Below, piece after piece: positions 9,139-17,752 of a DNA stretch of 64,000 bases. The stretch is from contig CBFDCC010000004.1 of assembly GCA_965603205.1 (NCBI GenBank), positions 62,001 to 126,000 of the forward strand, written 5' to 3'. Below the pieces are notes generated by a model that was not told where the DNA came from, did no database searches, and worked only from the letters and a program-made list of their open reading frames with translations. Source of the DNA: Temperatibacter sp965603205 (lineage in GTDB: Bacteria; Pseudomonadota; Alphaproteobacteria; Sphingomonadales; Kordiimonadaceae). A program made the translations under genes and the position numbers. Position 1 is the first letter of the stretch; each line of letters opens with the position of its first letter.

Positions 9139-9145
9139 AGATATT

Positions 9146-9910
9146 CTAATGGTTAAGGCTTATATACTTTGACTTGATGGCGTCCAATTCACCAGAAGCT
9201 CTCAACTTTGCTAATTCAATATTAAACTGCTTACAGAGTTTTGTCTCACGAAAACCAACACCAAAATTTTCTTTCCACTCGAACAAACGGGACACAGAAA
9301 CATCATCAAGTTTAGATATATAGCTACCTGTCTTACGTTCTTTATTAAACCACCAATTAAATATATTCTGATCCATAGTGATCACTTGGTATCGCCCTGC
9401 CAAGAAACCTCGTACTTGTGATCTTTGGGATGTCAGTTCACGATAATTATTATGCTCTGTCACGACCTTAGAAAATTCAGCCCCAAGGACATTGGACGCC
9501 TGTTGGAATGCTCCAATTGAATAGTTTGCTAAATCTTGAATATTTTTCAGTTGAATATTTTGGCCCTTTTTAAATAAAGCCACATTTCTAAACATAATAA
9601 AGGGATCACTATGACAATTAGTCAGCAAAGAATTAGGTAAGCCAGAAACCACATCAATGGACTCTTTGCTCTGCAATGCCACCATACGGCTTAGTGATAC
9701 ATAACGCGGTTGAATATCATAGCCCATTTTACTAGCAACTGCCCGAACTACATCAGGGTATATCCCAGACGAGCCCTTTTCAATCACATAAGGAGCTTTA
9801 TCTTTACCAAAAGCAACTGTAAGCGTGTCGCGAGCAAACACAGGCATTGCCAAACAGATCACGTTTATTATAGCTATTATAGAGATTCGTAACAAAATAA
9901 AACACCCCAC
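9146..9910 (-). CDS. Orphan periplasmic solute-binding protein (SBP_bac_3-like)
   Basis: A 254-residue secreted protein of the amino-acid-binding (type 3) fold. A signal peptide covers about residues 1-26 and ends in MPVFA before RDTLTVAFG. Fold landmarks are DKAPYVIEKGSSGIYPDVVRAV near the mature N terminus and, at the C terminus, an ELAKLRASGELDAIKSKY helix typical of the family. No ABC permease or ATPase gene is adjacent, so it may serve a distant transporter, act as a sensor partner or have no transport role. The ligand is not predictable. Confidence 0.8.
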   Translation of the reverse strand: MGCFILLRISIIAIINVICLAMPVFARDTLTVAFGKDKAPYVIEKGSSGIYPDVVRAVASKMGYDIQPRYVSLSRMVALQSKESIDVVSGLPNSLLTNCHSDPFIMFRNVALFKKGQNIQLKNIQDLANYSIGAFQQASNVLGAEFSKVVTEHNNYRELTSQRSQVRGFLAGRYQVITMDQNIFNWWFNKERKTGSYISKLDDVSVSRLFEWKENFGVGFRETKLCKQFNIELAKLRASGELDAIKSKYISLNH

Positions 9911-9966
9911 TTCACGTGTTGTGTATTATAAGTAACATCCGATAAAATACAACAGTTATTACACCA

Positions 9967-10004
9967 TAGAGCCTCACACAGAGGGAGGGCTGCGAGAGGC
10001 TCTA
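9967..10004. terminator. Possible hairpin downstream of hsp20
   Basis: The arms TAGAGCCTC (9967-9975) and GAGGCTCTA (9996-10004) are perfect complements with a 20-base loop. They lie between two same-strand genes, 34 bp beyond the hsp20 stop. There is no T-tract, so termination would be weak or Rho-assisted. Confidence 0.4.
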
Positions 10005-10037
10005 ATAGGGGAAAACAGAGTTATTTTGGCTAACGCC

Positions 10038-10502
10038 TTAGGCGGCGTCTACCGTTAGCTTGTTACTATCATCGGCACCTTTGATCGTATTAATCTCGAT
10101 AGAACGTGGCTTTTTATGGTCTGGGATTACACGCCTTAGCGTAATTTCCAACAGGCCATTGCGGTAATCAGCCGCGCCTACCTTTATCGTATCAGCCAGA
10201 TCAAATTTGCGTTCAAAGGCGCGTTTGGCAATGCCGCGGTGCAAGAAATTGCCCTCACTGGCAACTTCACCAGTGTCAGCTGAAATGGTTAGCGTATTAT
10301 CCTCTACTGTAACATTCAGCTCGTCAGGGCCAAAGCCCGCGACAGCCATCGAGATTTTATAGTCATCTTCAGATAGCTTTTCGATGTTATAGGGAGGGTA
10401 TGTTGGCGCTGCTTCGGCTGTGCGAGCAGGGTCTAACAAACGGTTTAAATGGTCAAAGCCTACTGAGCTTTTCATAAGGGGGGATAAATCGAAATGACGC
10501 AT
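10038..10502 (-). CDS. Small heat-shock protein, Hsp20/alpha-crystallin family (IbpA-like)
   Basis: An ATP-independent holdase chaperone that binds unfolding proteins during heat stress. The 154 residues comprise an N-terminal arm MRHFDLSPLMKSSVGFD, an alpha-crystallin domain from about residue 38 (PPYNIEKLSEDDYKI) to 130 with the family motif GLLEITL, and a C-terminal tail holding the IEI (IxI) anchoring motif. It is placed behind a clear heat-shock promoter and a leader that looks like a ROSE thermometer, so induction at both transcriptional and translational levels is expected. Confidence 0.95.
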   Translation of the reverse strand: MRHFDLSPLMKSSVGFDHLNRLLDPARTAEAAPTYPPYNIEKLSEDDYKISMAVAGFGPDELNVTVEDNTLTISADTGEVASEGNFLHRGIAKRAFERKFDLADTIKVGAADYRNGLLEITLRRVIPDHKKPRSIEINTIKGADDSNKLTVDAA

Positions 10503-10610
10503 GAGAATTCTCCTTCATAAAGCGAGTTTTGCGTATATGTCAGCTCTCCACAATTGGACGAGCCTAAATCGTTAGTATCTTTTGCTGGCCCCGCTTAGCA
10601 GCGACCAACA
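10503..10610 (-). ncRNA. Probable ROSE-type RNA thermometer in the hsp20 5' leader
   Basis: The transcript predicted from the sigma-32 promoter has a leader of about 108 nt. Just before the start, UCGCU (plus-strand 10521-10525) faces AGGA of the Shine-Dalgarno (10511-10514) across a UUAUGA loop. This matches the ROSE core U(U/C)GCU opposite AGGA, including the characteristic G opposite G. An ACGCA further upstream can pair with UGCGU spanning the start codon. A separate 5' hairpin CGCU-GCUA-AGCG lies near the transcript start. ROSE elements are known on alphaproteobacterial small heat-shock genes; the fold here is inferred by eye. Confidence 0.6.
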
Positions 10611-10616
10611 CTATAG

Positions 10617-10644
10617 ATATGGGGATGAGTTTTAGAGGTTCAAG
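10617..10644 (-). promoter_or_regulatory. Sigma-32 (RpoH) promoter of hsp20
   Basis: On the minus strand the -35 CTTGAA (10644-10639) is separated by 14 nt from the -10 CCCCATAT (10624-10617). Both elements match the sigma-32 consensus essentially perfectly with acceptable spacing. Transcription would start near 10610 and run into the ROSE-like leader. Confidence 0.88.
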
Positions 10645-10931
10645 AGGGGAAGTGATTTTTTATGATTTGGTATTGTTTAAGGATTTTCAATCCTCGCATT
10701 AGCTCGGCCCCGACTTAAGACTTGGGTCGCTCGGTACGGCTGCGCCTATTAAGCCCTACCCTAGTCATACCAAACCTCCTCATCACTCGGCGCAATGCCG
10801 TTAGGCATTTTATGACACGGAGTCCAGAATCAAATAGCAACCGCCAACTTCGCAAGCAGGGCCCATTCATGAGGCACCATGATTTTCAGACAAATGGATA
10901 CTGAAACAAACTCAGCATGACAATCATAAAA
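10645..10931. repeat. Gene-free stretch with REP-like hairpins downstream of cysK
   Basis: No credible gene is seen here. Two stem-loops are. ATACTGA (10898-10904) and TCAGCAT (10912-10918) pair with one G-T wobble around AACAAAC; read on the minus strand, ATGCTGA-N7-TCAGTAT resembles a repeat type widespread in bacterial intergenic DNA. A second, perfect stem is AATGCC-GTTA-GGCATT at 10794-10809, followed by TTT on the plus strand. The stretch may be a decayed composite repeat element; other copies would have to be sought elsewhere in the genome. Confidence 0.45.
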
Positions 10932-11993
10932 TTACTCAAATGGGATGTCATAGGGCTGTGCCGCCATGGCGCCAGCGCGGAGCCAGTTGGGTACATCAAT
11001 ATCCTTACTCTCAAGGAATTCAGGATTAAACAGGCGGCTCATATAGCGTGTACCGCTATCACATAACAGCGTGACAATGGTTTTACCCGGTCCCATTTTT
11101 CCTGCTAGACGCACAGCGCCTGCTATATTCACGCCGCTGCTAGAGCCAACACAAAGCCCCTCATTTTTCATGAGATCATAGACATAGGGCATAGCCTCAT
11201 GGTCGCTAATTTGAAATTGATCATCAATGGGCGCGCCCTCAATATTAGGCGTGATACGACTTTGGCCAATACCTTCTGCGATGGATGATCCTTCCATTTT
11301 TAGCTCGCCATGCGCATAATAATTATACAGTGCTGCCCCCATCGGGTCAGCCAGCGCAATAGTGACATCTTTGCTAAAGTCTTTTAACCCCATGCCCGCA
11401 CCAGCCAACGTGCCGCCTGTACCAACAGCAGAAACAAAGGCGTCAATCTTGCCGGCGGTTTGCGCCCAAATCTCGGGTGCGGTTGTATCAATATGTGCTT
11501 GTCTGTTAGCCACATTATTAAATTGATCCGCGAATATAGCGCCGCCTTCTACGGTTTTATTTAACTGCGCCGCCAACCGTTTCGCCACATGCTGAAAATT
11601 ATTGGGGTTTTTATAGGGAGCAGCAGGTACTTCCACCAACTCCGCGCCAAAAAACCTGAGGGTATCCTTTTTCTCTTGGCTTTGGGTATTAGGGATAACA
11701 ATCACTGTTTTATACCCAAGTGCATTCGCCACAACCGTCAGACCAATACCCGTGTTGCCCGCCGTACCCTCAACAATAGTGCCGCCCGGTTTTAATGTGC
11801 CGCGTATTTCTGCGTCACGCACAATAGACAGCGCCGCCCGATCTTTAACAGACCCACCGGGGTTCATAAACTCGGCCTTGCCGTAGATATCACATCCCGT
11901 TAGCTCGGACACTGCGCGTAGCTTTATCAGTGGCGTATTGCCGATGGCAGCAATACTGCTCTTTAATACGCCAGTATTTAATATAGATGTCAT
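10932..11993 (-). CDS. cysK: Cysteine synthase A (O-acetylserine sulfhydrylase)
   Basis: A PLP enzyme making cysteine from O-acetylserine and sulfide. The PLP lysine lies in NPGGSVKDRAA (about residue 50); EGTAGNTGIGL is the substrate-binding loop; GTGGTLAGAG binds the PLP phosphate; a Ser-rich GLCVGSSSGVN segment follows. At 353 residues it is longer than the usual 310 or so, with an extra C-terminal extension (NPEFLESKDIDVPNWLRAG), a form common in alphaproteobacteria. Single gene. An AT-rich palindrome at 12038 lies about 45 bp upstream of its ATG. Confidence 0.94.
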   Translation of the reverse strand: MTSILNTGVLKSSIAAIGNTPLIKLRAVSELTGCDIYGKAEFMNPGGSVKDRAALSIVRDAEIRGTLKPGGTIVEGTAGNTGIGLTVVANALGYKTVIVIPNTQSQEKKDTLRFFGAELVEVPAAPYKNPNNFQHVAKRLAAQLNKTVEGGAIFADQFNNVANRQAHIDTTAPEIWAQTAGKIDAFVSAVGTGGTLAGAGMGLKDFSKDVTIALADPMGAALYNYYAHGELKMEGSSIAEGIGQSRITPNIEGAPIDDQFQISDHEAMPYVYDLMKNEGLCVGSSSGVNIAGAVRLAGKMGPGKTIVTLLCDSGTRYMSRLFNPEFLESKDIDVPNWLRAGAMAAQPYDIPFE

Positions 11994-12037
11994 GACAATA
12001 TGCCCTTTTTGTCTTGATGAATTAATTCTTATTGATG

Positions 12038-12054
12038 ATAAAATAGTATTTTAT
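12038..12054 (-). promoter_or_regulatory. 17-bp AT-rich perfect palindrome upstream of cysK
   Basis: ATAAAATA and TATTTTAT flank a central G at 12046. It is placed where a repressor or LysR-type activator of cysK could bind. The low-complexity A/T content means chance cannot be excluded. Confidence 0.4.
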
Positions 12055-12135
12055 TTAAATCATTCAAGTTAGAATTAATTATTACACTATAATGTGATCA
12101 AGGCAATAAAGAGAATTAAAATCTAAATTTAAGCG

Positions 12136-12879
12136 TTATCCGTCTTTTTTCTTCTTCAAGCCAGATAGCAACCCTTTTAATTTTGATTTGGTTTTATCAT
12201 AATCTTTACCCATTTGCTTTTTCAGCATATCTTTTGCCTTAGACTTTAGGCCGATCTTCACCGCAGCCTTAGCTATTTGAGGCTCCAGCGCGTCCATTAC
12301 ATGACGCATAATTTGTCTTGGCGCCATACCGCCCTCGTCAACGCCCAAATCTTTTAATACAATATCTGCCAGTTTTACTTTTTTAGGCTTTCCTTCATCC
12401 ATCTTGAAGGAGACTTGTAAATTTTTAAGCTCTAACACCACAATACTCATGCGAATATCTGCTGGTTCTTCATCTTCTTTCACCGGCCCTAAAGCTTCCT
12501 TAAGGGCTGCAAAATTCGTTTTACCTCCTTTGTAAACAGCATTAAGTATTGGGCTATCAACAATAAAGGCATCTAGTTTAATATGCTTAGACATGATGGA
12601 GCTCATATCCACGGCAACGGCAAATTTATCTAGCGACATAATATGCCCTTTGCCAAATCCATTTGGTTGATCAATAGTTAAACCACTAAAACCAACATTA
12701 CCCGAAAAAGGGGAGATTGTTATTTCATCAAGACCAACAGGTGTCTTAAGCGCAACTGTGCCCTGCTCTACTGCTAAATCGCGAATAATGGCTTCACCCC
12801 GTATGGCGATAAAACCCAGCCCTGCGACAATAAGTATAACAACAACGCCTAAACCAATGATTATTTTTTTCACCGTCAT
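12136..12879 (-). CDS. AsmA-like membrane-anchored protein
   Basis: A 247-residue protein with an N-terminal membrane anchor (about residues 4-27, KKIIIGLGVVVILIVAGLGF) and a beta-rich periplasmic part. The segment from about 45 to 150 (GLDEITISPFSGNVGFSGLTI, then SLDKFAVAVDMSSIMSKHI and DAFIVDSPILNAVYKGGKTN) has the pattern of AsmA/DUF748-type repeats, in which beta strands face lipids. The last 60 residues are strongly Lys-rich. AsmA-like proteins are linked to envelope lipid transport; that role here is inference. Single gene. Confidence 0.6.
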   Translation of the reverse strand: MTVKKIIIGLGVVVILIVAGLGFIAIRGEAIIRDLAVEQGTVALKTPVGLDEITISPFSGNVGFSGLTIDQPNGFGKGHIMSLDKFAVAVDMSSIMSKHIKLDAFIVDSPILNAVYKGGKTNFAALKEALGPVKEDEEPADIRMSIVVLELKNLQVSFKMDEGKPKKVKLADIVLKDLGVDEGGMAPRQIMRHVMDALEPQIAKAAVKIGLKSKAKDMLKKQMGKDYDKTKSKLKGLLSGLKKKKDG

Positions 12880-13036
12880 TCTCCCTTAATTAAATAATGA
12901 AACCACATTACCAGATTAACATATTAGCCAAACCTTTATACCAGCTATGCAGCCTTGCAGCAATTCATCACTTGCCTATCACGCGTTAAACGCTAAAGTT
13001 GGGTATTATTGATTCTAACGCTTAAGGCTATTCATT

Positions 13037-14662
13037 GTGATTACATACGATTACATCATTGTTGGTGGAGGCTCCGCAGGGTGCGTATTAGCCAATAGAC
13101 TCTCGCAGGACAAAGACCTGAGCGTGTTGCTGATAGAAGCAGGCAAATACCCAAACAAACTCAGCTTTGATATCCCAGGCCTGCTCGGGACAGAAATAAC
13201 ATCACGAGATCATAATTGGTTTTATTATACAGAACCTCAAAAGCAGCTGAAGGGCCAAGAATTATTTTGGCCCCGCGGCAAGGCTCTTGGTGGATCAAGC
13301 ACAATCAACGGCATGATATATATTCGCGGCCATAAGGCTGATTATGATGAATGGGCTGCGCTTGGTTGTGATGGCTGGTCCTATGAGGATGTGTTGCCTT
13401 ACTTTATAAAAAGCGAAGATAGTACACGCGGCGAAAGTGATTATCATGGCACTGGCGGCCCTTTATATGTTGGCCGAAACACCTCTAAAAACCCTATCAA
13501 TAATTGTTTTTTAGCAGCGGGTGAAGAAGCAGGATATCCACTCATTGATGATTTTAACGGCCCAACCCAAGAAGGGTTTGCCCCTTATGATCAAACCGTA
13601 AAACGCGGCAAGCGCTGGTCCACGGCTAAGGCTTTTCTAGATTCAGTCATAAAAAAACCAAATCTGCTTATATTAACTGATGCCCATGTTGAGAAGGTCT
13701 TGCTAGATGGCAAACGTGCATCAGGTGTACAGGTTTGGCGTGATGGGCAAAGCGAAAAACATTTATGTAGCGGCGAGATTATCATGTGCGGCGGGGCGAT
13801 AAACACGCCCCAAATTCTTCAGCTATCAGGCATTGGTGATCCAGATGATATCACCCCCCATAACATTGAGATGAAACACACGTTAAAAGGCGTCGGCAAA
13901 AACCTGCAAGACCATCTAGATGTTACCGTCGGCGCACTATGTAAACAACCTATCAGTCTTAAGAAATATATGGGGCTGCGCGCCCCGCTTGAGTTATTAA
14001 AATGGCTAATCGTTAGGCGCGGTGTGCTGGCTGACATAATAGCACCCATGGGCGCCTTTATTCGAACCGATAGTAAATTGGACCGTCCAGATGTTCAGCT
14101 GCACCTAATTCCAGCTCTCGCGGAAGTCCCGCATGGTTTTCAAGACCCGCAACGCCATGGCTTTAGCATCCATGTTTGTAATTTACGTCCTAAAAGCCGT
14201 GGCACTATAAAACTTAAAAGCGCTGATCCTCTCGCAGCCCCTGCTATTGAGCCTAATTATTTGTCTCACAGTGATGATGTTCGTATTTTGCGCCAGGGTG
14301 TACGTATAACCTATGACTTGATGCGAGAGCCATCGCTACAACGCATGAATGCTGGCTATACAAAGACATGGCAAAATGTTGATTTAATGCCCGACGACGA
14401 ATTAGATACCATCATCAAAGGCAACGCTGAAACCATTTACCATCCAGTTGGCACCTGTGCTATGGGCGCTGTAACGGATGAAAATGCGGTGGTTGATCCA
14501 TCTCTACGGGTTATTGGCCTCAAGGGATTACGGGTCGCTGATGCTTCTGTCATGCCGCGCCTTATCGGTGGCAATACCAATGCACCGACAATCATGATTG
14601 CCGAACGCTGCGCTGACTTCATCTTAAATGATCTAAAGGGCCAAGCTCAGTTGCCTTTATAA
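13037..14662 (+). CDS. GMC-family FAD-dependent oxidoreductase (choline dehydrogenase-like)
   Basis: A 541-residue flavoenzyme of the glucose-methanol-choline family, oxidising an alcohol to an aldehyde or acid. The FAD-binding motif YIIVGGGSAGCVLANRLS starts at residue 5. GMC signature 1 (PRGKALGGSSTINGMIYIRG) lies near 80-100 and signature 2 (GGAINTPQILQLSGIG) near 253. The catalytic pair is His469 in YHPVGTCAMG and Asn515 in GGNTNAPT, the His/Asn type seen in choline dehydrogenases. Starts with GTG. No bet genes adjoin, so choline as substrate is unproven. Ends one base before the convergent receiver gene. Confidence 0.93.
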   Translation: MITYDYIIVGGGSAGCVLANRLSQDKDLSVLLIEAGKYPNKLSFDIPGLLGTEITSRDHNWFYYTEPQKQLKGQELFWPRGKALGGSSTINGMIYIRGHKADYDEWAALGCDGWSYEDVLPYFIKSEDSTRGESDYHGTGGPLYVGRNTSKNPINNCFLAAGEEAGYPLIDDFNGPTQEGFAPYDQTVKRGKRWSTAKAFLDSVIKKPNLLILTDAHVEKVLLDGKRASGVQVWRDGQSEKHLCSGEIIMCGGAINTPQILQLSGIGDPDDITPHNIEMKHTLKGVGKNLQDHLDVTVGALCKQPISLKKYMGLRAPLELLKWLIVRRGVLADIIAPMGAFIRTDSKLDRPDVQLHLIPALAEVPHGFQDPQRHGFSIHVCNLRPKSRGTIKLKSADPLAAPAIEPNYLSHSDDVRILRQGVRITYDLMREPSLQRMNAGYTKTWQNVDLMPDDELDTIIKGNAETIYHPVGTCAMGAVTDENAVVDPSLRVIGLKGLRVADASVMPRLIGGNTNAPTIMIAERCADFILNDLKGQAQLPL

Positions 14663-14663
14663 T

Positions 14664-15356
14664 TTAATCGCGTTGCTTTATTATCTCATTAATAGTGGCA
14701 TATAATATAGCGCGATCAATAGGCTTTAGAATAAATCCATCCATGCCTTTATACTGCGCTGCCACATCATGACCATGGGCAGTCAACGCTAGAATAGGTG
14801 TGTTTTTAACGGCTAAGGTATCTGAAGACCTAATTGCATCGACTGCCTGCTGGCCATTCATGACGGGCATATTCATATCCATTAGTACTATATCCACAGT
14901 ATCAGCGTGACTTTCTAGATATTCAACCGCTTCTAGACCATCGCTAACCACCGTTATTCTATAGCCTTCTTGCTCCATATAAATCGTTATTAAACGCTGA
15001 TTCACGACATCGTCTTCAGCCACCAAAACATGCGACTGCTCTTTATCAGGAAAAGTAGATATAGATTCTGGGATATTAAAAGGCATTTGAAAGATGAATA
15101 TATCATGATCGACGATAACGAAATTCAGCACAGCTGATTCCTCTGTGAAGAGCAATTCAATAATGATGGATGGATTTTGATGTTCCTTAATCTGCGGCAG
15201 ATGTTCAGAGACAGCATTGGTTAACTTAGTTATCCAGCTAGTATGCACAAGCACTGACCTTGGCACATCATCAGCGATAAAAATTTCGCCTTCCCCTACA
15301 ATTAGGCCACCAACAAAAGACGCAAATTCTTCAATATTTAGATTTTCATCTTCCAA
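14664..15356 (-). CDS. Stand-alone response-regulator receiver protein with novel N-terminal region
   Basis: 230 residues. The C-terminal half (about 108-230) is a complete CheY-like receiver: acidic pocket AEDD, phospho-Asp in LMDMNMPVMNG, Thr in LALTAHG and Lys in ILKPID. There is no DNA-binding or enzymatic output domain. The first 105 residues (EEFASFVGGLIVGEGEIFIADD and following) are not recognised and read as an alpha/beta domain. No kinase gene is adjacent, so it is an orphan. It could act in a phosphorelay or by protein binding. Confidence 0.8.
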   Translation of the reverse strand: MEDENLNIEEFASFVGGLIVGEGEIFIADDVPRSVLVHTSWITKLTNAVSEHLPQIKEHQNPSIIIELLFTEESAVLNFVIVDHDIFIFQMPFNIPESISTFPDKEQSHVLVAEDDVVNQRLITIYMEQEGYRITVVSDGLEAVEYLESHADTVDIVLMDMNMPVMNGQQAVDAIRSSDTLAVKNTPILALTAHGHDVAAQYKGMDGFILKPIDRAILYATINEIIKQRD

Positions 15357-15436
15357 AACCGCTTACCCTCAAAACACTTATACCCATAACTCGTTTTTTA
15401 TAGTAGACAGATAAAGGTTAATAATTCGAGGGTAAA

Positions 15437-15838
15437 ATGAAAAAAATCTATCTATCTATAGCAGCCTTAAACGGCTTTATCGGTACGGGCGCCAGCGCGC
15501 TAGCTGCACATGCACTGCCTGGCGATAGGCTGTCAAAAACGACCCAATGGTTTCTACAAGGCGCTGAGTTTCAACTCATTCATGCTATCACCTTAATGAT
15601 CATCGCCGTTTGGATGCAGATGGCACTTAGCAGTAGAACGCACAAAACACTACGGGCCAGCTATATCCTCATACAGGGCGGTATTATTGCTTTTTCAGGT
15701 ACATTATATTGGATAGGCGTAAAAGGGGCTGGCACGCTTGGGGCTTTTCACTGGGTAACACCCACAGGCGGCATGTTACTTATGCTAGGCTGGGCTGGCC
15801 TAATACTGGCTGGGATCACCTATAAAAAAGAAGATTAA
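15437..15838 (+). CDS. DUF423 family membrane protein
   Basis: A 133-residue inner-membrane protein of the DUF423 (YgdD) family, function unknown. Four hydrophobic segments are visible: about 5-25, 45-65, 75-95 and 102-125. The family motif GASALAAHAL lies at about 18-27, followed by FQLIHAITLM. Its TAA overlaps the stop of the convergent lipoprotein gene by four bases (TTAA, read as TAA on both strands). Confidence 0.88.
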   Translation: MKKIYLSIAALNGFIGTGASALAAHALPGDRLSKTTQWFLQGAEFQLIHAITLMIIAVWMQMALSSRTHKTLRASYILIQGGIIAFSGTLYWIGVKGAGTLGAFHWVTPTGGMLLMLGWAGLILAGITYKKED

Positions 15839-16314
15839 TTATCTTCCCAAATGGTTTCCCAACTACCATCCGCTAACTTGCAGGATTTACCCTTCATAAT
15901 CTCAATCTTGTCATCTACTTGCACTTGTTGAGTAAAATCATGACATATACGGCCTTGATCATCCGTTACTGGCTGCTCTTCTGGCGTAGTGCCGCCTGAA
16001 TTTCCAGAATCAGGGTTATACCAATCGACTTCACGCTCTTCTTCCATAGCTCGCTCGTGTGCTTTATGGGCGCGACGATGTTCTTCTTCGTCCTTATCAC
16101 GACCTATCTCAGCACCGACTGCAGACCCAAGCATAAGACCAATCATAGGCCCGTTATTATAATGACCACTGTCGATCTCTGACCCTATGGCTACACCGAT
16201 TACTGCGCCAACAATACTACCCCACGTCTCATCATGGCCATGACCACATGCGGACAAAGACAGTGATAACGCTGTTAATAAAGCTATACGGCTTTTTCGG
16301 GTTTTTGCGATCAT
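15835..16314 (-). CDS. Glycine-zipper outer-membrane lipoprotein (17-kDa surface antigen-like)
   Basis: 159 residues. A lipoprotein signal peptide ends in the lipobox LSAC with Cys23. A glycine-zipper region follows (GSIVGAVIGVAIGSEI and GLMLGSAVGAEIGRD), the two-helix motif of the Rickettsia 17-kDa antigen family. Then comes a charged helical linker (about 76-97), and the C-terminal module begins at GRICHDFTQQV with paired cysteines (CHDF and SCKLADGSWE). An envelope structural role is likely; no specific function is known. Confidence 0.82.
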   Translation of the reverse strand: MIAKTRKSRIALLTALSLSLSACGHGHDETWGSIVGAVIGVAIGSEIDSGHYNNGPMIGLMLGSAVGAEIGRDKDEEEHRRAHKAHERAMEEEREVDWYNPDSGNSGGTTPEEQPVTDDQGRICHDFTQQVQVDDKIEIMKGKSCKLADGSWETIWEDN

Positions 16315-16399
16315 TTAACAAACCAATCAATTTAATTACCTGATGAATATATAGTATAATAGCTATTAGGCGAAAATAAGACACAGTTTTATGCTTACA

Positions 16400-17752
16400 T
16401 TAAAGGACGCGCGGTAAAATAACTGAAACTTGCAACCCACCAAGTTCTGACGTTGAAATTTCAGCCTTCCCAGCGTAAGCATCTACTATATCTTTGACGA
16501 TCGAAAGTCCTAGTCCTGTGCCTGATATTGTTTCATCCAAGCGTTTGCCGCGCTCAAATAGCTTATTAAATTCACTCTCCTCAACCCCCGCACCATCATC
16601 CGCAACAGTAAGTTCAAATTCCTCACTACCTATAGGTCTCACCTTGATCTCTACGCGACCTTTTGCCCATTTTGCCGCATTTTCTAGTAGATTACCGACC
16701 ACCTCATTAAAATCTTCGGCTTCACCCCTAAAAGAAATACCCTCAGGGCAATTGACCTTGAAATCTATTTTTTTATCAAAATTTATACGCGATACAATTT
16801 TTATAATTTTTAAGAGCGTCTGCTTGATCGATACACGCCCACCTGCTGAGCGCCCAGCAATGCGAGCACGACGAAGATGATGATCAATATGATCTTGCAT
16901 ATGCTCTACCTGCTCAGACAGTTCAGAAGGTGACAAAGTATTTTTACCCGACTGAGCTTCATTTGATAAAATCGTCAAGGGCGTTTTCAGGGCATGCGCA
17001 AGATTTCCAGCGTGCGTTCGGGCGCGCTCCACCACCGTTTTATTATGATCTATAAGCGCATTAATCTCATGGGCGAGCGGTTCAATTTCATTAGGCCAAG
17101 GGCCGTCAAGATGAATGTCTTCACCACCACGAATTTTTTGTAATTTCTTACCAATAATGGCAAGCGGCCGCATGCCATATGTAACTTGCAGCAATATGGC
17201 GATCATGATCGTAGCCGCTATCAATGCAAAAGACGCGAGCAATAATCCATTAAAGCGCTTTTCCTCTTCCTGCAGCGGCGTTATATCTACTGCGACCATA
17301 TAGCGGAACACCCTATCGCTTTCGGGCAAAATTATATCCTGCTCTACCCGCCTAAGCTGTTGGCCGTCTGGCCCCGACACAGACCCCCAAGTGGTGTTAA
17401 ATAATCTCTTAGATAGATCAGACTTTAATTCAAAATCCCACAAGGAGCGAGAGCGAAAGTCAGGTTTATCTACTTCGGACACTTGCCAGTAATAGCCTGA
17501 ATAGGGCGTTTCAAAACGTTGGTCAAAAATTGAGCGCGTATAACCGAGACTGCCTTCAATACTAACCTCACTTGCGCCAATCATATCATCCATTATGACT
17601 TCCATACGGGCATCAAAATCACGTTGCAATGTATCTTTAAAAGCTAGCGAAAGTACATAGCCACCCAGAGACAATGACACAATAATCACAATAAGCGCCG
17701 CCATCAGCAAGCGCGCCTTTAACGAGCCTAGTATTTTAAAGGGCTGGTTCAA
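16400..17752 (-). CDS. Sensor histidine kinase (PhoQ-like)
   Basis: 450 residues. TM1 about 12-35, a periplasmic sensor of roughly 130 residues, TM2 about 169-192, a HAMP-like linker, then the dimerisation/phosphoacceptor helix with His253 in NLAHALKTPLT, and an HATPase domain with ADDGAGVEE and GTGLGLSIVK. The NLAHALKTPL H-box is the version seen in PhoQ-type kinases. The start is TTG at 17752, its TTGA overlapping the TGA of the response regulator upstream, so the two are translationally coupled. The signal is unknown; Mg or cationic peptides would be only an analogy. Confidence 0.9.
   Translation of the reverse strand: MNQPFKILGSLKARLLMAALIVIIVSLSLGGYVLSLAFKDTLQRDFDARMEVIMDDMIGASEVSIEGSLGYTRSIFDQRFETPYSGYYWQVSEVDKPDFRSRSLWDFELKSDLSKRLFNTTWGSVSGPDGQQLRRVEQDIILPESDRVFRYMVAVDITPLQEEEKRFNGLLLASFALIAATIMIAILLQVTYGMRPLAIIGKKLQKIRGGEDIHLDGPWPNEIEPLAHEINALIDHNKTVVERARTHAGNLAHALKTPLTILSNEAQSGKNTLSPSELSEQVEHMQDHIDHHLRRARIAGRSAGGRVSIKQTLLKIIKIVSRINFDKKIDFKVNCPEGISFRGEAEDFNEVVGNLLENAAKWAKGRVEIKVRPIGSEEFELTVADDGAGVEESEFNKLFERGKRLDETISGTGLGLSIVKDIVDAYAGKAEISTSELGGLQVSVILPRVL

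Noticed and set aside
10722..10904. A 60-codon open frame in the region downstream of cysK
   Set aside because: It has no ribosome site, a composition unlike a protein, and runs through the hairpins; treated as non-coding.
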